64,000 nt of DNA from Paenibacillus planticolens (GTDB lineage: Bacteria > Bacillota > Bacilli > Paenibacillales > NBRC-103111). Below the pieces are notes generated by a model. It made no database searches. It was not told the origin of the DNA and saw only the letters and a list, made by a program, of their open reading frames with translations. Positions 1 through 6,402 of this stretch are shown here, piece after piece. Each line of letters begins with the position of its first letter. Within the stretch, counting starts at the first letter, position 1. Position numbers and translations under genes: made by a program. The stretch is taken from contig NZ_WHNZ01000042.1 in assembly GCF_013141725.1 (NCBI RefSeq), forward strand, positions 124,001 through 188,000, in the 5' to 3' direction.

Positions 1-2
1 AT

Positions 3-1166
3 GCGTTATCCACTGTGATATACAGCCGACTCACCGATACGGTGCCGATACGAAAATTATTGACAGTAGGCCTGCTTGTGCTAGGCTTGTCATCTATTCT
101 AGGCATTTTTGCACACGATTTTCATATCCTTCTGATGGCGCGTATTCTACAATCTGCGGGTGCTGGCGTAATGGCAGGGCTCGGATTGGTGCTAGCCAGC
201 CGCTATGTTCCGTTAGAAAGGCGCGGCTCCGCGATCGCCATGATCTCGGCAGGGAGTGCGATGGCTTTCGGATTAGGTCCGATTGTAGGCGGACTAATTT
301 CGGAATATTGGGGCTGGAATGGGCTATTCGCAATTACGGTTCTTGTCCTCGTGATCCTTCCGATTCTGCTTCGATTGCTTCCGAAAGAAACTGGATTGCC
401 GTTTCGATTCGATATTCTCGGGGCCCTGCTAACGGTTGTCAATGCGGCCACCTTGCTGTTAGCCGTGACACAAATGTCGCTTGTTTGGCTTGCGGTCAGC
501 TGCCTTTCATTCTTGGCGCATTTATGGCACATGAGACGGGGGAAACAATCGTTTATCAATCCTGTTCTGCTGAAAAGAAACGATTTTCGGCTGCTCGTTG
601 TGATTGGGTTTTGCATTTTGGTTTTGAACTTGGGCAACTTGTTCCTGATGCCGCTGGCTCTGGCCAACTTGTACCACTACTCGGCTATGAAGATCGGCTT
701 AACGATCGCACCGGGTGCGGTGCTATCCGCTTTTTTGACGCGCTATGTAGGGAGATGGATTGATCGGTACGGCAACTTGCGCTTTCTGCTCATTGGCCAT
801 ATGGTATTGTCCATTGTCATGCTAGGTTTCTGCATGATGCTCGGATTTTCGCCAATGGTAATTCTCCTTGGATATATTTGTTTTTCACCTGCATTTTCCG
901 CAACGATATCGTCTTTGAATAATGAGACTTCGCGTATTTTGCCTAAAGAGCTCATTGGTTCAGGAATGGGACTCATGCAGCTCATTCAGTTTTTCGGAGG
1001 ATCGATCTCAGTAGCGGTGTGTGGAATCTTGCTTGAAGTACAAAAGAAATCGAGTCTTCTTCAAGCATACCGGCACGTATACAGTTTACTGCTGGTAATC
1101 GGATTGGTTTCTGTGGCTATGCTGTTCTGGTACAAGTTGTCTGTTTCGGAGAAAACAGCGGTTTAG
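3..1166 (+). CDS. MFS drug-efflux transporter, N-terminus outside window
   Basis: This is the C-terminal part of a major facilitator of the DHA2/TetK-TetL type, probably a proton-coupled exporter in the cytoplasmic membrane. The frame is open through the left edge, so the first membrane segments are missing and the GTG at 15 is not a true start. Residues just inside the edge (YSRLTD..PIRK) match the cytoplasmic loop 2-3 motif of MFS proteins. MARILQSAGAG and LGPIVGGLISEYWGW fit motifs of the N-terminal half, the latter like motif C of antiporters. About ten hydrophobic segments follow. The gene is not in an obvious operon with folD: a riboswitch and terminator separate them. The substrate cannot be told from sequence. 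Confidence 0.85.
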   Translation, partial: ALSTVIYSRLTDTVPIRKLLTVGLLVLGLSSILGIFAHDFHILLMARILQSAGAGVMAGLGLVLASRYVPLERRGSAIAMISAGSAMAFGLGPIVGGLISEYWGWNGLFAITVLVLVILPILLRLLPKETGLPFRFDILGALLTVVNAATLLLAVTQMSLVWLAVSCLSFLAHLWHMRRGKQSFINPVLLKRNDFRLLVVIGFCILVLNLGNLFLMPLALANLYHYSAMKIGLTIAPGAVLSAFLTRYVGRWIDRYGNLRFLLIGHMVLSIVMLGFCMMLGFSPMVILLGYICFSPAFSATISSLNNETSRILPKELIGSGMGLMQLIQFFGGSISVAVCGILLEVQKKSSLLQAYRHVYSLLLVIGLVSVAMLFWYKLSVSEKTAV

Positions 1167-1225
1167 GAAAAGTAGATCTTGCCTGTTCTGTGATTTTCAG
1201 AATATAATTAATGAAATGACTTGTA

Positions 1226-1294
1226 TGTGCGACTGGCGTAAACGTGGAGTACCACGAGGGAGCACATATGTATACAGCCGTACGCCTGGGCAGA
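1226..1294 (+). promoter_or_regulatory. ZTP (pfl) riboswitch aptamer upstream of folD
   Basis: The segment carries the conserved parts of the ZTP/pfl motif in order: GACTGGCG, a short hairpin CGTGG-AGTA-CCACG, then AGGGAGCA, a variable part, and GCCGTACGCCTGGGCAG. TGGCG pairs with CGCC of the 3' domain. The class senses ZTP/ZMP, which build up when 10-formyl-THF is short, and it typically controls folate one-carbon and purine genes, including folD. A terminator starts at the last bases of the aptamer, so ligand binding should favour read-through into folD. Class recognition is from memory of the consensus. Confidence 0.85.
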
Positions 1295-1328
1295 GGTAGG
1301 GATTATCATCCCTGCCTCTTTATGTTTA
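1291..1328 (+). terminator. Riboswitch expression-platform terminator
   Basis: The stem AGAGGTAGGGAT / ATCCCTGCCTCT with a short loop is followed by a T-rich run (TTTATGTTTA). Its 5' arm begins at the end of the ZTP aptamer, the usual arrangement for a ligand-controlled intrinsic terminator. Confidence 0.8.
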
Positions 1329-1344
1329 GAGAGGGCTGATTCCT

Positions 1345-2178
1345 ATGACAGAGAAATTAATTCTAGACGGTAATCGAGTAGCGGACTGGATGAAAGAGGT
1401 GCTTGTGGAGCGAATAGGAGTTCTATCCAAACGAGGGATTGTTCCCTGCTTAGCGACAGTTTTGGTTGGAAGTAATCCTTCTTCAGCCACTTATGTAAAG
1501 ATGAAAGGCAATGCATGCCGAAAGCTGGGTATGCGCTCCATCCGTGTAGATTTACCTGAGAATACCACTACGAGTGAATTAATCGAAGAAATTAACAAGC
1601 TTAACGAGGATCCGAATGTGCACGGTATTCTGCTCCAACATCCAGTTCCCCCTCATATTGACGAGCGGACAGCATTTGATGCCATTCGAATTGAGAAAGA
1701 CGTAGATGGCGTTACAACGCTGGGGTATGCGCAGAATGCATTCGGCATTGCTCAATTTCCATCCTGCACACCTGCAGCAATTATGGCAATCTTGGCGTAT
1801 TACGACCTCGAAGTTGCAGGTAAACATGCCGTAGTGATTGGAAGGAGCCCGATTCTCGGGAAGCCAGTGTCAGCCATGCTACTTAACAGTAATGCGACGG
1901 TTACAACTTGTCATTCTAGAACGGCTAATCTCGAAGAGATCGTACGTTTAGGCGATATCGTTGTTGCGGCTGTGGGGAAACCTAATTTCGTCAAGGGCAG
2001 TTGGATCAAGCAAGGTGCTATTGTGCTGGATGCCGGATACAATGCAGGGAATGTGGGAGATGTAGATTACAAAAGCTGCTTGCTGAATGCTAGCGCTATT
2101 ACACCTGTGCCAGCTGGTGTTGGACCTGTAACCATTGCAACATTACTTAAACATACAGTGGATGCTGCTGAGAGATAG
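1345..2178 (+). CDS. folD: Bifunctional methylene-THF dehydrogenase / methenyl-THF cyclohydrolase
   Basis: FolD interconverts 5,10-methylene-, 5,10-methenyl- and 10-formyl-tetrahydrofolate in the cytosol with NADP. The protein has 277 residues, close to the usual 280-290. The substrate-site motif YVKMK (about residues 52-56) holds the conserved Tyr and catalytic Lys, and GRSPILGKPVSAMLL is the nucleotide-binding region. The motif usually read as PLP is HPVP here (LLQHPVPPHID), and KDVDG is followed by VTT rather than FHP. These changes suggest a divergent second FolD clade rather than the housekeeping form; that is inference. The ATG at 1345 follows a GAGAGGG site. Control is probably by the ZTP riboswitch just upstream. 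Confidence 0.92.
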   Translation: MTEKLILDGNRVADWMKEVLVERIGVLSKRGIVPCLATVLVGSNPSSATYVKMKGNACRKLGMRSIRVDLPENTTTSELIEEINKLNEDPNVHGILLQHPVPPHIDERTAFDAIRIEKDVDGVTTLGYAQNAFGIAQFPSCTPAAIMAILAYYDLEVAGKHAVVIGRSPILGKPVSAMLLNSNATVTTCHSRTANLEEIVRLGDIVVAAVGKPNFVKGSWIKQGAIVLDAGYNAGNVGDVDYKSCLLNASAITPVPAGVGPVTIATLLKHTVDAAER

Positions 2179-2193
2179 TTCAAAATCAGTTAT

Positions 2194-2265
2194 GAGAGGC
2201 TGTCCTAACGGGGAAATCTCCCGCTAAATGGTTCGATTGATGACCATTATGGGACGGTCTCTTTA
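2194..2265 (+). terminator. Branched inverted repeat / probable folD terminator
   Basis: The outer arms AGAGGCTGTCC and GGGACGGTCTCT pair over about 11 bases. Inside lie two small hairpins (CGGG..CCCG and ATGGT..ACCAT), giving a cloverleaf-like fold. The T-run after the outer arm is short (CTTTATG). It lies 15 bases after the folD stop, so termination is the simplest role. The branched form is unusual for a plain terminator. Confidence 0.5.
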
Positions 2266-2278
2266 TGTCGCTGATAAC

Positions 2279-2307
2279 TTGATCTTAAAATCTTCAAGTG
2301 TTATTAT
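2279..2307 (+). promoter_or_regulatory. Sigma-A-like promoter
   Basis: TTGATC and TATTAT are separated by 17 bases and lie about 45 bases before the start of the flavoprotein gene at 2354. Confidence 0.5.
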
Positions 2308-2353
2308 AGATATTAAGGGTCTTTAATAGTTGTTATATAGGAGGGTGAAAGTC

Positions 2354-3286
2354 ATGCAATTTTTTGACGTAGCCATTATTGGCGGAGGGCCAGCAGGATT
2401 GAACGCGGCGCTTGTATTAGGTAGGGCAAGAAAACGTGTAGTCGTGATCGACGAAGGACGACCGCGCAATCGGGTTACTCGTGAGTCTCACGGTTTTCTA
2501 ACGCGTGATGGCATTTCTCCGGGGGAGTTTCGGCGAATTGCGAAGGAACAGATTCAAGCTTATCCGTCTGTTCATTTTGTAGAGGAAACAGCTCATACGA
2601 TCTCGGGCGAGGATGGTAATTTTCAGATTACGACAGGACAGGGATCAACTTTCCGAACTAAAAAGCTGCTTTTTGCTGTAGGGATGAAGGATGTACCATT
2701 AGAAATCAACGGCTTGCAAGAGGTATACGGCAAAAGTGCTTTTGTTTGCCCGTATTGCGACGGTTGGGAATTGAGAGACCAACATCTTGTTCTCATTGGG
2801 AAAGGGGCTAGAGCGCTTCACTCGGCCAAAATGCTGGCAGGCTGGACCCCTCATTACGTTGTCTGCACAAACGGACCAGATGAATTGACGGAAGAAGAGC
2901 GCGAAGAGTTGAAGCTTCACAACGTGCCTGTATTTGATGCTCCTATTCAGCAAATAAATTCGAAGGATGGTATGGTGGAGCAAGTCATTCTGAAGGATGG
3001 CACCCAATTAAACTGCACGGGCATTTTCTTTGCACCAAACCTGGTTCCCGGGTCAGATTTGCCGCGGGAATTAGGCTGCCAAGTGACAGAAACAAGCACG
3101 ATTGTCGTAGATGCTTTCGGTAAAACAAATGTACCTGGCATTTATAGTGCAGGAGATGCGGCAACACAAATGTATCAGGCGATTGCCGCAGCATCGATGG
3201 GGGCTCTAGCCGGTGTAGGCATCAATAATGAACTGCTTGCCGAAGCCTGGAATAGTCCATCCGATACCAAAGGTGAATCTGAGTAA
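2354..3286 (+). CDS. Thioredoxin-reductase-like FAD oxidoreductase
   Basis: This is a class II pyridine nucleotide-disulfide oxidoreductase of 310 residues, the size of low-molecular-weight thioredoxin reductases. The FAD site GGGPAGLNAALVLGRARK is at the N-terminus, a redox pair CPYCDG lies near residue 131, and IYSAGDAA near the C-terminus closes the FAD site. True TrxB normally carries CATC or CAVC. CPYC resembles the GliT/HlmI-like dithiol oxidases and other TrxR-like proteins, so the partner is open. The second nucleotide site reads GKGARALHSA rather than a full GxGxxA, which weakens the case for classical NADPH use. The start at 2354 follows GGAGGGTG. An upstream in-frame start at 2330 lacks a ribosome site. 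Confidence 0.82.
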   Translation: MQFFDVAIIGGGPAGLNAALVLGRARKRVVVIDEGRPRNRVTRESHGFLTRDGISPGEFRRIAKEQIQAYPSVHFVEETAHTISGEDGNFQITTGQGSTFRTKKLLFAVGMKDVPLEINGLQEVYGKSAFVCPYCDGWELRDQHLVLIGKGARALHSAKMLAGWTPHYVVCTNGPDELTEEEREELKLHNVPVFDAPIQQINSKDGMVEQVILKDGTQLNCTGIFFAPNLVPGSDLPRELGCQVTETSTIVVDAFGKTNVPGIYSAGDAATQMYQAIAAASMGALAGVGINNELLAEAWNSPSDTKGESE

Positions 3287-3306
3287 TCGATCTTTATGAT
3301 TGTTTC

Positions 3307-3354
3307 GAAAAAAAAGGCTGTCCATTCGTTATTCAAAATGGGTGGCCTTTTTTT
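3307..3354. terminator. Bidirectional terminator between convergent genes
   Basis: The stem AAAAAAAGGC(T)GTCCAT / ATGGGTGGCCTTTTTTT has a run of A on one side and T on the other, so it can end transcription from both the flavoprotein gene (+) and the marR gene (-). The stop codon of the latter overlaps the T-run. Confidence 0.85.
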
Positions 3355-3778
3355 ACTCTAGAAAAGTCCGGTTAAATTTACTAAGGAGTTCTCCAAATTT
3401 CATCTGGTCATCCAAGGACCATTCCTGGAGCAGCTCCATAACAAGTTCGAATCGGACTTGTTTGTTGGAAGCGAGTTCCTTGGCGCCGAATTCGGTAATT
3501 TGCAAAGAGTAGGCGCGTCCATCTTGAGGGTCCGGTATCCGATAGACGTATCCTTTCTGCTCTAGTGCAGCGGTTTGACGGCTGATCGTCGACATATCCA
3601 GATGAAACTCTTCCGCCAAAGCTTTCACACCGGCAGATCCATAAGAGGAGATTTGATGGAGCAAAAGATAAGCGGAACGATCCAGATTGCCGACTTTTTT
3701 ATTCGTTGTGGCAGCCAAGAATCGACGCATAAGAATGGTCAGTTCGACTTCAATCGTTTCGGCAGGATGAATTGTCAT
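3353..3778 (-). CDS. MarR-family transcriptional regulator
   Basis: A 141-residue winged-helix regulator, the normal size of MarR/OhrR-type repressors that bind DNA as dimers. The recognition region VKALAEEFHLDMSTISRQTAALEQKGYV (roughly residues 50-77) is followed by a wing with DPQDGRAYSLQIT, the family's conserved Asp-Arg wing. No conserved redox cysteine of the OhrR type is seen, so the signal is unknown. GAGGT lies 5 bases before the ATG. It is divergent from the CBS gene at 3916. Two palindromes between them overlap the -10 boxes of both promoters, so it probably represses itself and the CBS gene. Confidence 0.88.
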   Translation of the reverse strand: MTIHPAETIEVELTILMRRFLAATTNKKVGNLDRSAYLLLHQISSYGSAGVKALAEEFHLDMSTISRQTAALEQKGYVYRIPDPQDGRAYSLQITEFGAKELASNKQVRFELVMELLQEWSLDDQMKFGELLSKFNRTFLE

Positions 3779-3819
3779 AAGTTACCTCATCTTAGTTCTT
3801 AGTCTTTATTGAAGGGTAA

Positions 3820-3893
3820 TTGAACTTCACGGTGTATAGTTGTATAATACAAATATATAGTTGCATTATACATCTAGATAAATCCAAAGGCAA
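3820..3893. promoter_or_regulatory. Face-to-face promoters with twin MarR-type operators
   Basis: Plus-strand promoter: TTGAAC (3820-3825), 17 bases, TATAAT (3843-3848). Minus-strand promoter: TTGCCT (complement of 3888-3893), 17 bases, TATAAT (complement of 3865-3870). A perfect palindrome TTGTATAATACAA (3840-3852) covers the first -10, and a near-palindrome TTGCATTATACAT (3861-3873) covers the second. They start 21 bases apart, two helical turns. The predicted transcription starts would lie only a few bases apart, with each RNA running through the other promoter. Binding by the adjacent MarR protein is inference. Confidence 0.7.
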
Positions 3894-3915
3894 TTCATAT
3901 TGGAGGGGAACGGTC

Positions 3916-4371
3916 ATGAAAGCCAAAGAAATCATGGTCCGCCAAGTTTACAAAGTGAAGGAAGATGACCCTGTCCGCAGTGTGATTGAGAAGTTTATTA
4001 AGTACCGAATCAGCGGGCTTCCCGTCGTTAATGATCGGAATGAGGTAACCGCTTACATTAGTGATGGAGATATTATGCGCTATATCGGCAAGCATGATGA
4101 CTATGTCTTCGGCTCTTATATTTACACGGCTGTGATCAAAGGAGACAGCGAAGAATTCCACGAAAGAGTTCAAAATCTGCTCCCGATGAATGTCATGAAA
4201 ATCGCTCAGAAGAAAGTGATAGCTGTCGACGCTGAAGAGGAAATCGAGCAAATTGCCGCCATATTAGGTAAAAAGCGAATAAAAAAACTGCCTGTCCTGC
4301 ACCGCGGCGTATTAGCCGGCATTATCAGCCGGGGGGACGTTATTCGCCATTCTTTCCAGTCTTTTTTGTAG
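3916..4371 (+). CDS. Tandem CBS-domain protein
   Basis: A 151-residue protein made almost wholly of two CBS motifs (MKAKEIMVRQVYKVKEDDPVRSV... and MNVMKIAQKKVIAVDAEEEIEQI...). Such stand-alone Bateman modules bind adenine nucleotides or c-di-AMP and act through a partner; neither ligand nor partner can be told here. The chosen ATG at 3916 is preceded by GGAGGGGAACGGTC. An upstream extension in the same frame from 3820 would run over the promoter and operator sequences and is rejected. Transcription probably starts near 3855 under control of the divergent MarR protein. Confidence 0.85.
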   Translation: MKAKEIMVRQVYKVKEDDPVRSVIEKFIKYRISGLPVVNDRNEVTAYISDGDIMRYIGKHDDYVFGSYIYTAVIKGDSEEFHERVQNLLPMNVMKIAQKKVIAVDAEEEIEQIAAILGKKRIKKLPVLHRGVLAGIISRGDVIRHSFQSFL

Positions 4372-4387
4372 TATAAAACGGAAAAAT

Positions 4388-4435
4388 AAAAGGATGCCCG
4401 AATAGCCGAGAGAGGCTAAGGGACATCCTTTTTTA
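4388..4435. terminator. Bidirectional terminator
   Basis: The hairpin AAAGGATGCCC ... GGGACATCCTTT, flanked by A and T runs, lies between the convergent CBS gene and ndh and can serve both. Confidence 0.85.
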
Positions 4436-4439
4436 ATGC

Positions 4440-5621
4440 TTAGTAAGCAAGAGCGAACAAACCGTGAATGTGGGACAGGTAGCGAACATTGCTCGCTTCT
4501 TTCATCAGGGAAGCAGGCAAGCCTTTCAACTGCGTGCTGTTTCCGCCGATTGTGCCGATTCCGTCTTTACGGCCTAAGCTTCCAAGCGTTCCGGAGAATA
4601 CAGGGGTGAATGTGTCCATAGCGCCACCCTTGATAAGAACGGAAAGATTGTAACCAACCGTTTCACCCATCTGCCAAGCAAGTTGAGCAGTAGGAGGGTA
4701 CGGTCTTTCACTGCCTTCAGGGAATACGACCGCGCAGTCGCCTGCCAGGAAGATATCCGCGTGGGAAGTGGATTGAAGCGTTGATGTGACAGTAGCACGG
4801 CCGCGGTCTTCTGCGATTCCACAGCTGCCGACAACCGGGTTGCCTTTCACGCCGCCAGTCCAAATAATCGTGTTCGACTCGATGGTTTGTCCGCTTTTCA
4901 GGGAGACCGTGTTTTTAGTCGCTTCCGTAATCGCTACGCCAGTTAGGAAAGTAACTCCGCGTTTTTCAAGGCTGGTTACCGCACGCTCGATCAGTACTTT
5001 AGGGAATACCGGAAGGATGGCAGGGCCAGCTTCCACGCAATAGATGGAGATATCGCTGAAATCGATGCCTTTGCTGCGGCAAACTTCCGGCAGTTTATCA
5101 GCGAATTCGCCAACAAGCTCAACGCCTGTCAGACCGCCTCCGCCAACGACGATGGTTGCATCAGCTTTATTGCCGGAAGCTTTATAAGCATCAAGACGAG
5201 CTTCAACATGCTCACGAATACGGTTAGCATCCGCAGCAGATTTAAGTACCATGCTGTTCTCTTCCAGACCCGGAATGCCGAAGTAGTTCGTTTCGCTGCC
5301 AAGAGCAACGACAAGCGCATCGTAAGTATGTACAGCGCCACTGCTTGTAACGACTTGTTTATCATTTGGTTTAATTTCTTTAATCGTATCTACAACGATA
5401 TTGACATGTTTGTCACCAAGCAGTTTTTGTAATGGAAGCGCAACAGCTTGCTCTTTAATCGTGCCACCGGCAAGACGGTGCAGTTCCGTAATAATTTGAT
5501 GTGTTGGAAAGCGGTTGATGATTGTTATGTTTGCTTCTGAAGCCGTCAAATGTTTACGAGCTGTCAGTGCGGTCAAAAGGCCGCCATAACCGCCGCCAAG
5601 AATAAGTATTTGTTTAGCCAT
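4440..5621 (-). CDS. ndh: Type II NADH dehydrogenase (NDH-2)
   Basis: A single-subunit, non-proton-pumping NADH:menaquinone oxidoreductase on the inner face of the membrane. The protein has 393 residues, typical of Bacillus Ndh/YjlD. The FAD site GGGYGGLLTA is at residues 9-18, the NADH site VVGGGGLTGVELVGE lies near 160, and AGDCAVVFPEGSERPYPPTAQ, with the quinone-site AQ pair, near 295. The C-terminus GLFALAY is hydrophobic, as in membrane-attached members. The start at 5621 has AGGGATGA upstream; an ATG three codons earlier has no ribosome site. It lies 21 bases downstream of the DUF1641 gene, as in the B. subtilis yjlC-ndh operon, and probably shares the Rex-like box at 6154. Confidence 0.93.
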   Translation of the reverse strand: MAKQILILGGGYGGLLTALTARKHLTASEANITIINRFPTHQIITELHRLAGGTIKEQAVALPLQKLLGDKHVNIVVDTIKEIKPNDKQVVTSSGAVHTYDALVVALGSETNYFGIPGLEENSMVLKSAADANRIREHVEARLDAYKASGNKADATIVVGGGGLTGVELVGEFADKLPEVCRSKGIDFSDISIYCVEAGPAILPVFPKVLIERAVTSLEKRGVTFLTGVAITEATKNTVSLKSGQTIESNTIIWTGGVKGNPVVGSCGIAEDRGRATVTSTLQSTSHADIFLAGDCAVVFPEGSERPYPPTAQLAWQMGETVGYNLSVLIKGGAMDTFTPVFSGTLGSLGRKDGIGTIGGNSTQLKGLPASLMKEASNVRYLSHIHGLFALAY

Positions 5622-5642
5622 CGTTATCATCCCTAGTCCGTA

Positions 5643-6074
5643 TTAATTTTTACGTTCAGATAGTACGTTCAAGAATGCTTGTGCAAAACGAAGAGTTTTC
5701 TGCACTTCAGGATCTTTCAGCATTTTTAGTATACCGAAGAGACCGATTGTTGATCCTGCTTCAGCCTGGGAGCGCTCACCGGCTTCAATAGCCGCGGACG
5801 CAATGTCTTTCGCTTTCTCTTGTACGGGCTTAACAAATTCGCCAATGCCTTGGGCAAAATCGTTAATCAATACTTTGTCCGTTGCTACGTTTTGTGCAAA
5901 ATCATACGCTTTGGTTAGCACAGTAACCATTTCCGCCAATTTAGGCAGGTTGTCGACCAGTACAGTCAGAGATTGTTGCACCTCAGGCTTCAGCAATTGG
6001 TCAAGTACGTCTAACGATTTTGGTTCCGCAGCGGCCGTTGCAGCTACTTCTTGAACAGCAGATGTTTGTGACAT
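5643..6074 (-). CDS. yjlC: DUF1641 protein, YjlC-like
   Basis: A 143-residue protein of the DUF1641 family. The segment LDVLDQLLKPEVQQSLTVLV with a following helical region, and the C-terminal LFGILKMLKDPEVQKTLRFA, are typical of the family. In B. subtilis the homologue YjlC precedes ndh, and other members accompany formate dehydrogenase genes, so a link to respiratory redox enzymes is likely but its molecular role is not established. An AGGAGG site sits just before the ATG at 6074. In-frame sequence further upstream lacks a ribosome site and covers the promoter region. First gene of a two-gene operon with ndh. Confidence 0.85.
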   Translation of the reverse strand: MSQTSAVQEVAATAAAEPKSLDVLDQLLKPEVQQSLTVLVDNLPKLAEMVTVLTKAYDFAQNVATDKVLINDFAQGIGEFVKPVQEKAKDIASAAIEAGERSQAEAGSTIGLFGILKMLKDPEVQKTLRFAQAFLNVLSERKN

Positions 6075-6153
6075 GTGAAAATCCTCCTTTGCGTTGAAAA
6101 AAAATCGGGTACTGTCACAATGTGTACGGGTGAAACAGATGTTTCCCAAATGG

Positions 6154-6171
6154 TTGTAACATTTTTCACAA
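6154..6171 (-). promoter_or_regulatory. Rex-like operator
   Basis: Read on the minus strand the site is TTGTGAA-AAAT-GTTACAA, two mismatches from the Rex consensus TTGTGAAnnnnTTCACAA. Rex represses respiratory and fermentative genes when NADH/NAD is low, and in B. subtilis it controls yjlC-ndh. The site lies 80 bases upstream of the yjlC start. Confidence 0.7.
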
Positions 6172-6250
6172 ATGAAAATGCCAATCAACATCGACACAAT
6201 TGGATTTAAACCGTATTTAGATATTTTACACCGTTTGCCAGTAAAATTAT

Positions 6251-6269
6251 ATTTGAAAATATTTCAAAT
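6251..6269. promoter_or_regulatory. Perfect 8-3-8 palindrome, operator-like
   Basis: ATTTGAAA-ATA-TTTCAAAT has perfect 8-base arms. It lies in the 328-base region between the divergent yjlC and nhaK genes. The regulator is unknown. Apart from this and the Rex-like box I see no other clear signal in this stretch. Confidence 0.4.
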
Positions 6270-6402
6270 TCGTGAACATTCGATAAATTGGGGAAAATAG
6301 TTCTGTAGGAATGAAGGGTTTCCGGGAAGGATTCTTTAGAAAAATATTGAAATACTAAAAGCAATTTTCGTAATTTATCGTAATGGGGAAGGAGCGTTAA
6401 CT

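Noticed and set aside
2191-2266. Cloverleaf-like repeat as a tRNA gene
   Set aside because: It lacks the conserved T-loop GTTCRANYC in the right place, a proper anticodon arm and CCA-adjacent pairing.
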